Source of the DNA: Actinomycetospora soli
GTDB lineage: Bacteria; Actinomycetota; Actinomycetes; Mycobacteriales; Pseudonocardiaceae
Direction of reading: 5' to 3'
DNA length: 64,000 nt
Assembly (NCBI RefSeq): GCF_021026295.1
Contig: NZ_JAJNDA010000024.1
Span: forward strand, 1 to 64,000
In this document: positions 7,240 to 15,123 of the stretch, piece by piece
Position numbering within the stretch: the first letter of the stretch is position 1
Layout of the letters: each line of letters starts with the position of its first letter
The notes under the pieces: model-generated
Seen by the model: only the letters and a program-made list of their open reading frames with translations
Databases searched by the model: none
What the model was told of the DNA's origin: nothing
Position numbers and translations under genes: made by a program

Positions 7240-7515
7240 TCAGGCGCGGCGGGGCCGGCCGACGATCTGGTGCGCCCCGGCCGCGCCCGCGAGCGCGGCG
7301 GCGGAGAGCAGGCCGTACCAGAGCACGTCGTCGTGGTCGGCCGGAGCCGCGGCGACGGGGGTCTGCGTGACGACCACGGGCGCCGCCGGGGCCTCGAGCG
7401 GCGTCGACGACGCGACGGTGCCCGGAGCGGCGGACAGCCCGGCGAGCGCGACCCCGACGAGGGCGACCCGTCCGACGACGGGGCGGGCACGGCGGGTGCG
7501 GCGGTGTGCAGACAC
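7240..7515 (-). CDS. Small exported/membrane-anchored protein, unknown function
   Basis: 91 residues. An Arg-rich start (MSAHRRTRRARPVVGR) is followed by a hydrophobic signal-like segment (VALVGVALAGLSAAPGTVA), a Pro/Ala/Thr-rich linker and a C-terminal helix (DVLWYGLLSAAALAGAAGAHQIV) ending in RPRRA. The layout resembles a surface protein with C-terminal membrane anchor, but there is no LPXTG-like motif. GTG 7515 has GGGGGA upstream. No family recognised. It is divergent from rfbA. Confidence 0.55.
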   Translation of the reverse strand: MSAHRRTRRARPVVGRVALVGVALAGLSAAPGTVASSTPLEAPAAPVVVTQTPVAAAPADHDDVLWYGLLSAAALAGAAGAHQIVGRPRRA

Positions 7516-7649
7516 AGGTGTCCCCCGGGAGGTGCGCTGGGCGATTGGACCGAGCGATGCGCTCGTGACCGGGATGTCGTGACGCGCGACCGGATCGTTA
7601 TCGCACCTTGACCCGGGGCACTCGAAGGAGTGACGGCGGATGCGCCATC

Positions 7650-7655
7650 TAGAGT
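7650..7655 (+). promoter_or_regulatory. -10 element (TAGAGT) of a leaderless rfbA transcript
   Basis: TAGAGT stands 7 bases before GTG 7663, placing the transcription start on the start codon. No ribosome site precedes the GTG. Confidence 0.55.
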
Positions 7656-7662
7656 CCCCCGG

Positions 7663-8550
7663 GTGAAGGGAATCGTGCTCGCCGGGGGCAGCGGCACCCG
7701 ACTGCACCCGGTCACCCGGGCGGTCTCGAAGCAGCTCCTGCCGGTCTACGACAAGCCGATGATCTACTACCCGATCTCGGTGCTCATGATCGCCGGCATC
7801 CGGGACATCCTGATCATCTCCACCCCGGTCGACCTCCCCGCCTTCCGGCGGCTGCTCGGCGACGGCTCCGAGTGGGGGGTGCGCTTCTCCTACGCCGAGC
7901 AGGCCGAACCCAACGGGCTGGCCGAGGCCTTCCTCATCGGCGCCGACCACGTCGGCGACGACACCGCCGCCCTCGTGCTGGGCGACAACATCTTCCACGG
8001 CCAGGGCTTCTCGACGATCCTGCAGCGCGCCGTCGCCCAGGTCGAGACCGAGAAGGGCGCCACCCTGTTCGGCTACCCCGTCGGCGACCCCGAGCGCTAC
8101 GGCGTCGGCGAGGCCGACGCCGCCGGCCGGCTGATCTCCATCGAGGAGAAACCCGCGAAGCCGCGCTCGAACCGGGCCATCACCGGGCTCTACCTCTACG
8201 ACAACGACGTCGTCTCCCTCGCCCGCACCCTGACCCCCTCCGCGCGCGGCGAACTCGAGATCACCGACCTCAACCTCGCCTACATGCACCGCGGCGACGC
8301 CCGCCTGATCGACCTCGGCCGCGGCTTCGCCTGGCTCGACACCGGCACCCACGAGTCGCTGATCGAGGCCGGCCAGTACATCTCCGTGCTCGAGCACCGC
8401 CAGGGCGTGCGGATCGCCTGCCTCGAGGAACTCGCCCTGCGCGAGGGCTGGATCACCCCCGAGCACTGCCTCGAACTCGGCCGCGCCCAGGGCAAGTCCC
8501 GCTACGGCGAGTACGTCATGGACGTGGCCCGCCGCAGCGGCGCGGCGTAG
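7663..8550 (+). CDS. rfbA: Glucose-1-phosphate thymidylyltransferase
   Basis: 295 residues, the usual RmlA/RfbA length. It makes dTDP-glucose from glucose-1-phosphate and dTTP, the first step towards dTDP-rhamnose used in the rhamnosyl linker of arabinogalactan and other glycans. Seen: nucleotide-binding [11 protein letters not shown] (residues 8-18), [17 protein letters not shown], the metal-binding [24 protein letters not shown] and [16 protein letters not shown] 7663 gives the canonical MKGIVLAGG start and has a -10 element directly before it. The polysaccharide deacetylase gene follows after 8 bases; rmlBCD are not in the window. Confidence 0.95.
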   Translation: MKGIVLAGGSGTRLHPVTRAVSKQLLPVYDKPMIYYPISVLMIAGIRDILIISTPVDLPAFRRLLGDGSEWGVRFSYAEQAEPNGLAEAFLIGADHVGDDTAALVLGDNIFHGQGFSTILQRAVAQVETEKGATLFGYPVGDPERYGVGEADAAGRLISIEEKPAKPRSNRAITGLYLYDNDVVSLARTLTPSARGELEITDLNLAYMHRGDARLIDLGRGFAWLDTGTHESLIEAGQYISVLEHRQGVRIACLEELALREGWITPEHCLELGRAQGKSRYGEYVMDVARRSGAA

Positions 8551-8558
8551 CGGCGGCG

Positions 8559-9458
8559 GTGCGCGACCTCGTCGGGTACGGCCCCACCGCCCCGCTCGCG
8601 CGGTGGCCCGACGGCTCACTCGTGGCGGTCAACGTCGTCGTCAACGTCGAGGAGGGCGCCGAGGCCTCCTGGGCCGACGACGAGGGCAACGACAGCTGGG
8701 GCGAGTACGCGCTGCCGATCGATCCCGCGGTCCGCGACCTCGGCACGGAGGGGCACTACGAGTTCGGCTCCCGCGTCGGGATCTGGCGCCTGGTCCGGCT
8801 CGTCGAGCGGTTCGCGGTGCCGGTGACGTTCGGGGTCTGCGCGCGGGCCCTGGAGCGCAACCCGCCGTTCGCGGCGTGGCTGCGGGCGAGCGACCACGAC
8901 GTGCTGGGCCACGGGTACCGGTGGGCCGAGGTCACGCAGATGACCGAGGACGAGGAGCGCGCCGACCTCGAGCACGCGATGCGGGTGCTGCCGGAGCTGG
9001 TCGGGCGCCCGGTGCGCGGCTGGTACGTGCGCTCCTTCCCCTCGCAGCGCACCCGGCGCCTGGCCGCGGCGCACCCGGAGCTGACCTACGACAGCGACGC
9101 CGTCAACGACGAGCTCCCCTACCGGGTCGAGGTCGGCGGGCGCCCGTGGCTCGTGGTGCCGTACTCGAAGGTCCACAACGACACCCGGTACTTCCTGCCG
9201 CCCACCTACGCGACACCCCGCCACTTCGCCGAGTCCCTGATCGGGGCCGTGGACCTCCTGCTCGACGAGGCCCGGCACGGCGCCGGGGCGCGTCTGCTCA
9301 CCGTCGGCCTGCACCCGCGCTGGAGCGGCCAGGCGTCCCGGGCGGTCGCGGTGCGGGACTTCCTGGCCTGGGCCACGGCGCAGCCGGAGGTCTCGCTGGT
9401 GCACCGGCAGCAGGTCGTGGACTGGTGGGAGGAGTACGTGCCGGAGCGCTCCGGGTAG
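8559..9458 (+). CDS. Polysaccharide deacetylase family protein (PuuE/allantoinase-like branch)
   Basis: 299 residues. Seen: DGSLVAVNVVVNVEEGAE (about 21-38), VTFGVCARALERNP, DHDVLGHGYRWAEVTQM with the HGxxW-type motif, and LLTVGLHPRWSGQ with the second-half catalytic His region. This is the NodB-fold arrangement seen in PuuE-type allantoinases and some chitin deacetylases; metal-dependent amide hydrolysis is likely. The position directly after rfbA hints at glycan modification, while the sequence branch also fits purine catabolism. GTG 8559 is 8 bases after the rfbA stop. Confidence 0.75.
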   Translation: MRDLVGYGPTAPLARWPDGSLVAVNVVVNVEEGAEASWADDEGNDSWGEYALPIDPAVRDLGTEGHYEFGSRVGIWRLVRLVERFAVPVTFGVCARALERNPPFAAWLRASDHDVLGHGYRWAEVTQMTEDEERADLEHAMRVLPELVGRPVRGWYVRSFPSQRTRRLAAAHPELTYDSDAVNDELPYRVEVGGRPWLVVPYSKVHNDTRYFLPPTYATPRHFAESLIGAVDLLLDEARHGAGARLLTVGLHPRWSGQASRAVAVRDFLAWATAQPEVSLVHRQQVVDWWEEYVPERSG

Positions 9459-9467
9459 CTGGGGCCG

Positions 9468-10655
9468 ATGATCGGTCGTCGGCTCCGGGAGCCGCTGGTG
9501 CTCCTGCTCGCGGCCGCCGCACCGGTGGTGCTCGTGACCGGTGTCCTGCTCGCCCAGGCCGCGCAACGCCCCGGCGGCTACGACCCGGTCCGCCAGACGG
9601 TGAGCACGCTCGCAGGGCGCGGCGCGGACGAGCGCTGGGTGATGACGACGGGTCTGCTCGCCCTGGGCCTGGTCCACCTGGCGGTCGCCGCCGGACTGCG
9701 GGCGCCGCGGGCGGGACGGTGGGTGCTCGGGGCCGGGGCGCTCGCCGTCGTCGTGGTGGCCCTCGCGCCCCAGCCCGCCCACGGCAGCTCCGCGGTGCAC
9801 ATGACGGCGATGGTGCTCGGGTGTGCCGCCTACACGCTCTGGCCGCTGGGGCTGCTGCGCGCGCCGCACCTGCGGACGGGCTCGGTGGTGATGACCGCGG
9901 TCGTCACGGCGAGCGTGGTCTGGCTGTGCGCCCAGGCCTGGACCGGCGGCACCTGGCTCGGGGTGGCGGAGCGGACGGTGCTGCTGACGCAGACCGTCTG
10001 GCCGCTCCGGGTCGCCCTCGGGACCCGGGCGCTCGGGACCCGGGCCCGGTGGACGGTGGTCGCGGCGACGGTCCCGCTCCTGGTGTTCCCCGTCGGCCTC
10101 GTCGCCGCGCAGGCCGCGCAGCCGACGGCGGACCCGCTCGCGATGTCGTTGAGCGCGCTGGAGAGCCTCGGCGCGGTCGACCGCTGGATCATGACGACGA
10201 CGGTGCTGACCGCCGGCATCGCCTACGTCGTGGTCGCCGCCGGGCTGCGTCGGGTCCCGCCCGCCGGGCGCGTGCTGCTCGGCGCGGGCGGGGCCTGCCT
10301 CGCGGTGGCCGCCCTGTTCCCCCAGCCCGTCGGGGGCACGTCGTGGCCGCACATGGTGGCGGGCGGGCTCGCGTGGGTGGGGTTCACGACCTGGCCGCTG
10401 TCCCTCGTCCGGTCGGCGACGACGCCGCCCGGGCTGCGGCGCGCGTCGTCGGTCGCGGTCGGCGTGATGGCGGCGCTGCTCGCGTGGTTCACCGTCGAGC
10501 TCGTGACGGGCGGGGCCGCGTACGGGCTCTCGCAGCGGGTGACGGTCGTCGTCATGGGGATCTGGCCGCTCGTGCTGGCCGTGCACGGGGCGACGCGGGC
10601 GCGGACCGACCCGGTGCCGCTCGACGCGCCCGCCACCGCCCTCAGCGCGCGCTGA
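9468..10655 (+). CDS. Membrane protein with two DUF998 units (internal duplication)
   Basis: 395 residues, about 12 hydrophobic helices. The two halves align: DERWVMTTGLLALGLVHLAVAAGL ... PQPAHGSSAVHM ... TLWPLGLLRA in the first and DRWIMTTTVLTAGIAYVVVAAGL ... PQPVGGTSWPHM ... TTWPLSLVRS in the second, so the gene arose by fusion of two DUF998 units. DUF998 proteins are six-helix membrane proteins of unknown function. It starts 9 bases after the deacetylase and is likely cotranscribed. Its stop codon lies in an 18-bp perfect palindrome shared with the convergent kptA gene. Confidence 0.75.
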   Translation: MIGRRLREPLVLLLAAAAPVVLVTGVLLAQAAQRPGGYDPVRQTVSTLAGRGADERWVMTTGLLALGLVHLAVAAGLRAPRAGRWVLGAGALAVVVVALAPQPAHGSSAVHMTAMVLGCAAYTLWPLGLLRAPHLRTGSVVMTAVVTASVVWLCAQAWTGGTWLGVAERTVLLTQTVWPLRVALGTRALGTRARWTVVAATVPLLVFPVGLVAAQAAQPTADPLAMSLSALESLGAVDRWIMTTTVLTAGIAYVVVAAGLRRVPPAGRVLLGAGGACLAVAALFPQPVGGTSWPHMVAGGLAWVGFTTWPLSLVRSATTPPGLRRASSVAVGVMAALLAWFTVELVTGGAAYGLSQRVTVVVMGIWPLVLAVHGATRARTDPVPLDAPATALSAR

Positions 10656-10657
10656 GG
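10640..10657. terminator. 18-bp perfect palindrome spanning two convergent stop codons
   Basis: CCTCAGCGCGCGCTGAGG is fully self-complementary and contains both TGA stops (10653-10655 plus strand, 10644-10642 minus strand). Such a hairpin between overlapping convergent genes could act as a bidirectional terminator, though at 18 bases the loop must open the central pairs. Confidence 0.5.
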
Positions 10658-11163
10658 AACTCCGGGCCGATCGCGTCCGCCAGCCACGTGTCGTCGTTGC
10701 CGTGCCGGAAGACGACCCCGCTCGCGGCGGCGGCCGCGGCGTCGACGGCGAGGACGACCGGGGTGCCGCCGTGGCGGGCCCCGACGCGGCGCGCCGTCGC
10801 CTCGTCGCTCGACAGGTGCACGAACTGCCGTCCCATCGGCCGCAGCCCCTCCCGCCGCACCGCACCCGCCGTCGTGGGGGACGTGCCGTGGAACAGCACC
10901 GACGGCGGATCGGCGACGGGCAGCTCCACCCGGCCGGGCAGCGAGTGGCCGTAGCGGGCGCGGATGCGGTCCCCGTCGAGTTCGTAGCGCTGCTTGGTGC
11001 CGTTCCGGACGACGTCCTCCACCTCGGCCCGCGTGACCCCGAGGGCCGCGACCAGGGCGTCGACGGCCGTCCAGCCCTCGGCGTCGAGTTCGACGCCGAT
11101 CCGCGCGGGGTCGTGGCGCAGGGCCCGCGACATGCGCTTCGACAGCCGGACCCGGTCCGTCAC
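10642..11163 (-). CDS. kptA: RNA 2'-phosphotransferase (Tpt1/KptA family)
   Basis: 173 residues. It transfers an internal RNA 2'-phosphate to NAD+, releasing ADP-ribose 1'',2''-cyclic phosphate. Seen: LSKRMSRALRHDP with the catalytic Arg-His pair, IRARYGHS, LFHGTS and RQFVHLSSDEATARRVGARHGG, which are the conserved active-site blocks. Bacteria lack the tRNA splicing pathway that makes 2'-phosphates in fungi, so its natural substrate is unknown. GTG 11163 overlaps the stop of the EVE gene by 4 bases; the three-gene set DUF2961-EVE-KptA is translationally coupled. Confidence 0.9.
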   Translation of the reverse strand: MTDRVRLSKRMSRALRHDPARIGVELDAEGWTAVDALVAALGVTRAEVEDVVRNGTKQRYELDGDRIRARYGHSLPGRVELPVADPPSVLFHGTSPTTAGAVRREGLRPMGRQFVHLSSDEATARRVGARHGGTPVVLAVDAAAAAASGVVFRHGNDDTWLADAIGPEFLSAR

Positions 11164-11555
11164 GCCGCCATCTCCTCGAGGCGTCGCCAGACGTCGTCCG
11201 GGACCGGTGCGCCCGTCCGCACGAACGACGCGCGCAGGGCGGGCCAGGTCGCGACGACCGGGTCCGCGCGCAGGTCGGCCAGCGGGATCGGCGGGTCGAG
11301 GCGGCGCACCACCTCGGCCCCGCAGTTCCACGGCCGCGGACCGGCCTCGTACGTCGGCTCGGAGGTGACGCGCAGCAGGTAGGCGAGGTCCTTCGCGCGC
11401 TGCGAGCGGTAGAGGACGGCGAGGTCGCCGGGACGGGTGTCGCGGTGGCAGGCCCACCGCATCGCGGGTGCCCCCGGCGCGAGCTTCGGGTGCTCGCGCC
11501 CGTCGTCGTCGAGATAGCAGTCCGGGCCGACGACCCAGACCCAGTGCCCGGTCAC
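11160..11555 (-). CDS. EVE-domain (PUA-like) protein
   Basis: 131 residues. Seen: HWVWVVGPDCYLDD at the start, RWACHRDTRPGDLAVLYRSQRAKDLAYLLRVTSEP (about 39-73), then WNCGAEVVRRLDPPI. This fits the EVE branch of the PUA fold, which binds modified bases or RNA (family knowledge). GTG 11555 overlaps the DUF2961 stop by 4 bases and its own stop overlaps kptA, so a role with RNA repair or processing is suggested by context only. Confidence 0.68.
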   Translation of the reverse strand: MTGHWVWVVGPDCYLDDDGREHPKLAPGAPAMRWACHRDTRPGDLAVLYRSQRAKDLAYLLRVTSEPTYEAGPRPWNCGAEVVRRLDPPIPLADLRADPVVATWPALRASFVRTGAPVPDDVWRRLEEMAA

Positions 11556-12604
11556 GGCAGCCGCTCGGCGAGCGGGGGGAGCTCGAACGGGACGTGCGGC
11601 TCGGCCTGGTACCAGTACGCGACCGAGGACCAGTCGTCGCTGCGCCGGTTGGCGTGCCCGTGCTCGATCGTCACGCGGATGCTCCGTTCGAAGACGACGG
11701 GGTCCTCGACGTGGAAGCGGTACAGCGAGACCGGGCCGCGCCAGTTCCGCCCGCCCGGCAGCGTCACGCCGTGGTAGGGCGCGGAGTAGGCCTGCGTGGG
11801 GCACCAGGCGGTGTTCACGTAGTCCTCGGTCCCCGTGCCGTGCAGGGTCGGGGGCCAGTCGCCCGGCTCCTGGTCGACGAAGATCATGTCGTCGCCCTCG
11901 CCGTACCAGTTCCAGCGGCGCCGCCGTCGCGGTCGGACGTTGAGCACACAGCCGACGTAGTGGCCGTGCCCGCGCGCCTCGAGGATCGAGTAGTTGCCGT
12001 CGCCCGTCAGGTTCTCACCGCCGAACTGGTAGCGGGAGTTGAGCAGGCCGGGCCGGATCCCCCGCGTGCGCTCGCGGCGGAACTGCGCGTGGAACCGGCC
12101 GACGTCGTCGCCGACGTCGTCGAGCTCCTCGTGGTCGACGTAGTAGTAGAGCCAGACCTCGCCGGGGGCCTCGTTCTGCACCTCGATGCGCGCCCCGGCG
12201 GCGAACGGCATCGCGAACCAGCAGTTCAGCGCCCGCCCGTCCTGCGGGCTCATCTGCAGGGGCGCCGAGACGAAATTGGTGGTGCGGCCGTGGCCCACGC
12301 CGAAGAAGTCACCGAGCGGGGCGGCGACGCTGGGCGACTCCTCGCCGTCCCACCACATGCGGATCGTGAGGCGTCGCAACAGCTCCGCCCGCCGCCGTCG
12401 GGGGCCGGCGACCGTCATCCAGAGATGGGTGACGACGCCGGCCCCGGCGACGTCGAGCAGCGTCACCGACTCCCCGGCCCGGACGTGCGCCCGGTCGTCG
12501 TTGCCACCGGTCCGGTCCCAGCTCGAGGCCCGGCGACGACGGGCGCGGCGCAGGCGGGGCAGGTCCCGCAGGCTCGATCCGTGCGGGCCGTAGGCGGCGG
12601 TCAT
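11552..12604 (-). CDS. DUF2961 / GH172-type glycoside hydrolase-like protein
   Basis: 350 residues. Seen: VTHLWMTVAGP, RMWWDGEESPSVAAPLGDFFGVGHG (about 82-106), MPFAAGARIEVQNE, LNSRYQFGGENLTGDGNYSILEARGHGHYVGCVLNV, DDMIFVDQE, and HGTGTEDYVNTAWC, all typical of DUF2961. Characterised members (GH172) act on D-arabinofuranose or D-fructofuranose linkages, including mycobacterial D-arabinan (family knowledge). There is no signal peptide, so the substrate is probably intracellular or oligosaccharide. ATG 12604 is first in the operon with the EVE and kptA genes. The start is next to a tandem repeat array. Confidence 0.82.
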   Translation of the reverse strand: MTAAYGPHGSSLRDLPRLRRARRRRASSWDRTGGNDDRAHVRAGESVTLLDVAGAGVVTHLWMTVAGPRRRRAELLRRLTIRMWWDGEESPSVAAPLGDFFGVGHGRTTNFVSAPLQMSPQDGRALNCWFAMPFAAGARIEVQNEAPGEVWLYYYVDHEELDDVGDDVGRFHAQFRRERTRGIRPGLLNSRYQFGGENLTGDGNYSILEARGHGHYVGCVLNVRPRRRRRWNWYGEGDDMIFVDQEPGDWPPTLHGTGTEDYVNTAWCPTQAYSAPYHGVTLPGGRNWRGPVSLYRFHVEDPVVFERSIRVTIEHGHANRRSDDWSSVAYWYQAEPHVPFELPPLAERLP

Positions 12605-13147
12605 GGTCGTCCGGTTCCCGCCCGGGCGACCGGGGAAGCGCGGAGCCGGGCTCCGAGGCCGGTCCGGGGCCGCCTTGTCGTGGCCTCCCCACCCGCCCTG
12701 ACCGCCTTGTCGTTGTGAATCACCACGACAAGGCCGCCCGCCCTCCGCTGCTTCCCGCGACAGGGCGGCGCGGTGCCGCGTGCCGAAGGCGGCGGACGCG
12801 CTCCCCGCCGGGGCGACCGGGGAAGTGCGGGGTCGCAGCCTCCCTTCCCGACCCGCCCCGGTTGCCTTGTCGCGGCCTACCCACCCGCCGGGGCCGCCTT
12901 GTCGTTGTGAATCACCACGACAAGGCCGCCCGCCCTCCGCTGCTTCCCACGACAGGGCGGCGCGGTGCCGCGTGCCGAAGGCGGCGGACGCGCTCCCCGC
13001 CGGGGCGACCGGGGAAGTGCGGGGTCGCGGCCTCCCCACCCGCCGGGGCCGCCTTGTCGCGGCCTACCCACCCGACCCGACCGCCTTGTCGTTGTGAATC
13101 ACCACGACAAGGCCGCCCGCCCTCCGCTGCTTCCCGCGACAGGGCGG
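12605..13147. repeat. Tandem array of ~190-bp units with palindromic cores
   Basis: The 543-base gap between two minus-strand genes holds a partial unit (about 12625-12703), two full units (12704-12895, 192 bp; 12896-13082, 187 bp) and a partial third (13083-13147). Each begins with a 29-bp inverted repeat: 14-bp arms CCTTGTCGTTGTGA and TCACCACGACAAGG around one A, one mismatch; positions 12705-12733, 12897-12925, 13084-13112. CCTTGTCG half-sites also occur alone near 12673, 12874 and 13053. Units share GCGGCGGACGCGCTCCCCGC and CGACCGGGGAAGTGCGG. No credible protein is encoded. Confidence 0.88.
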
Positions 13148-13657
13148 TCAGCGCGAGCGCGGTGCCGCGTACGGGCGCGCGCCGGCGTGGTGGGTCTGGT
13201 CGTACCCGGTCTGGTCGTACCCGGCCTGGGCGTACCCGGCCTGGGCGTAGGGCGGCTGCACGAAGGGCGGCTGCTCGTAGCCGTAGTACACCGCGGGCGC
13301 GGTGCCGCGCCGCTCCCGCTCCCGCTCCCGGTCGGCCGCACCACCCCGGGCCAGCGCGTAGGCGCCACCCCCGGCCACGACCGCGATGCCCAGGCCGCCG
13401 AGCACCAGGGGCAGGGCCGATCCGGTTCCGGTGCCGGTGCCCGTGTCCGCCGTCGTGCTCGCGTGGGTGGTGCCGTGGTGCGTCCCCGAGCCACCGTTCG
13501 ACGGCGTCACCGGGTGGGCGGGGGTCACGGGCGTCACCGGGGTGACCGGGGTGACCGGGGTGACCGGGGTGGCGGCCAGGGCGGTGCCGGCCCCGACCCC
13601 GGACAGCGAGACGACGGCGGCGGCGGCGAGGGTGGCGGCGAGGCGGCGGGTGTTCAT
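13148..13657 (-). CDS. Exported protein with TPV repeats, one membrane helix and Tyr/Gln repeat tail
   Basis: 169 residues. Signal peptide MNTRRLAATLAAAAVVSLSGVGAGTALA, then five PVT-type tripeptide repeats (TPVTPVTPV) encoded by 9-bp nucleotide repeats at about 13530-13570, a Gly/Thr/Ser-rich linker, a membrane helix ALPLVLGGLGIAVVAGGGAYALA (about 81-103), a basic stop-transfer patch (RERERERRG) and a cytosolic tail with AGYAQAGYDQTGYDQT repeats. GGGAG precedes ATG 13657. No family recognised; the layout suits a cell-wall protein. Both repeat tracts can change length by slippage. Confidence 0.7.
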   Translation of the reverse strand: MNTRRLAATLAAAAVVSLSGVGAGTALAATPVTPVTPVTPVTPVTPAHPVTPSNGGSGTHHGTTHASTTADTGTGTGTGSALPLVLGGLGIAVVAGGGAYALARGGAADRERERERRGTAPAVYYGYEQPPFVQPPYAQAGYAQAGYDQTGYDQTHHAGARPYAAPRSR

Positions 13658-13900
13658 GACTGCTCCCGAGGAGTCCGGTGGTGCGGCGGGGAGCGTCCTG
13701 ACCTGGGCGTTCTCCGTGCTGCCGGGACGAAGCATGGCTTCGGGCGCGGGGGCCACGGGTCCACCGGGCGGACCGGACGCAGGGGGACGGGGTGTCCCCC
13801 GGCCGGGGGACGGCCCGCCGTCGGGAACCGGGGAGAGAAAGATGGAACCGATCGCCGCCCGGCGCAGTCCAAGCCCCCGAGGACGAGATCGGGAGGCGCG

Positions 13901-14533
13901 ATGGGCACGCGACGCAGGGCGGGACGGAGCACGGGGACGGCGGTGCGACGGCGGCCGGTCGGGGCGACGGCGGTGCAACTGCTGCCGCACCTGTTGGCGG
14001 CGGGGGAGCTCGGGCGGCCCCGGGTCGGTGACCGGCTCGAGGTGATCCCGGCGATCTACGCCGGGGCGGTGCACCACGACGCGACGCACCACGGCGTCGC
14101 CGCGCCCGGGCACTGGTGGGTGGACGAGTTCGGGTGCGTGAGCGCAGCGGGTGCGCTCACCACGGTGGCGCTCGATCCCGGCGGCGAATGCTCCTGCCGC
14201 ATCGAGGTGCTCGACGCCGGCGGGTGGCTCGCCCCGGTCAACTGGGCCGCGACCGCCCCGCCGGAGGGCGACGGGCCGACCCGCGTCGAGGGATCGCTCT
14301 ACCTCGACCCGGTGCTGGACGCCGGGAAGGAGCACGGCGAGGCGGTCGCGCTGTGCCGCCGCCCGTTCCGGCTGGCGGCGGTGCGCCGCTACCGGCGCAC
14401 CGGCTCGGTCCCGGTCCGACCGGTGCCGCTGGACCGGTTCCCGGCCGCGTCCGAGGTGTCCGACGAGGCGGTGTACGTCGCGGACCTCGTCGGGGAGCGG
14501 GCCGAGCTGCCCCGGCCGGAGGTGCAGGCGTGA
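13901..14533 (+). CDS. Unknown protein, first of a tandem paralogue pair
   Basis: 210 residues, no signal peptide or membrane helix. The core TAVQLLPHLLAAGELGRPRVGDRLEVIPAIYAG, the region WLAPVNWAATAPPEGDGPTRVEGSLYLDPVL and RPFRLAAVRRYRR recur in the next gene, showing a tandem duplication. Predicted to be rich in beta strands. GGGAGG stands 4 bases before ATG 13901, and the stop overlaps the next start by 3 bases. I do not recognise the family; no catalytic motif is evident. Confidence 0.7.
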   Translation: MGTRRRAGRSTGTAVRRRPVGATAVQLLPHLLAAGELGRPRVGDRLEVIPAIYAGAVHHDATHHGVAAPGHWWVDEFGCVSAAGALTTVALDPGGECSCRIEVLDAGGWLAPVNWAATAPPEGDGPTRVEGSLYLDPVLDAGKEHGEAVALCRRPFRLAAVRRYRRTGSVPVRPVPLDRFPAASEVSDEAVYVADLVGERAELPRPEVQA

Positions 14534-15123
14534 CCGCCGCCGCGCACCGCTGCGGCGGGTGGAACTCGCGGGACGAGGCGCGCCGCCGGGAGGTGACCAC
14601 CGTGCAGCTGCTCCCCGGCCACCTGCGTGAGGGGCGGCTGCCGCTCGCCGCGGTCGGGGAGGTCGTGCACGTGACGCCGATGATCTACGCCGACGACGTC
14701 GACCGGCTCCGCTGCCGACCCACCCGGCTCTGGGACCTCGACGAGTACGGCACCGTCGTCGCCTGCGGCGTCCTGGGGGTGGACACGGTGCCCGCCGTCG
14801 AGGGGGACGCCGCCGGTGATCTCGACGTGCTCGTGGTCGGGAGGCGCTCCGTCCCGCTCAACTGCGCCGGGATGCACCCGGCGCCGGACCTCGAGCCCGG
14901 GCGCCCCGTGTACGTCGAGGGATCGGTCTACCTCGACGTCGACGTGCGCGCCCACGCCGCGACTGACCGGGCGTTCCGGCTGCAGGCCGTGCGTCGCTAC
15001 CGCCTGCGGCCCGGTGGCGCACCGCCGCGCACCGAGCGCCTCGCGCGCATCCCTGCGGGCGCGGGCATCGACGACGACGTGTTCCTGCACGTGGCCGACC
15101 TGGTGGCCGTGGATCAGCCGTGA
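14530..15123 (+). CDS. Unknown protein, second of a tandem paralogue pair
   Basis: 197 residues, homologous to the preceding gene: [79 protein letters not shown]. It shares the C-terminal (F/V)xxVADLV ending with its partner. It lacks a signal peptide. GTG 14530 overlaps the upstream stop, so both are translationally coupled and may form a heterodimer. Its 3' end overlaps the convergent htpX gene by 10 bases. Family not recognised. Confidence 0.7.
   Translation: MTAAAHRCGGWNSRDEARRREVTTVQLLPGHLREGRLPLAAVGEVVHVTPMIYADDVDRLRCRPTRLWDLDEYGTVVACGVLGVDTVPAVEGDAAGDLDVLVVGRRSVPLNCAGMHPAPDLEPGRPVYVEGSVYLDVDVRAHAATDRAFRLQAVRRYRLRPGGAPPRTERLARIPAGAGIDDDVFLHVADLVAVDQP

Noticed and set aside
12605-13147. 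CRISPR-like array
   Set aside because: The repeat period is about 190 bp, the units are nearly identical throughout and there are no unique spacers or cas genes.
12715-13545. Apparent Pro/Arg-rich protein with repeats on the plus strand
   Set aside because: It is the translation of the tandem repeat array plus the antisense of the surface-protein gene; it has no ribosome site and differs in frame between units.
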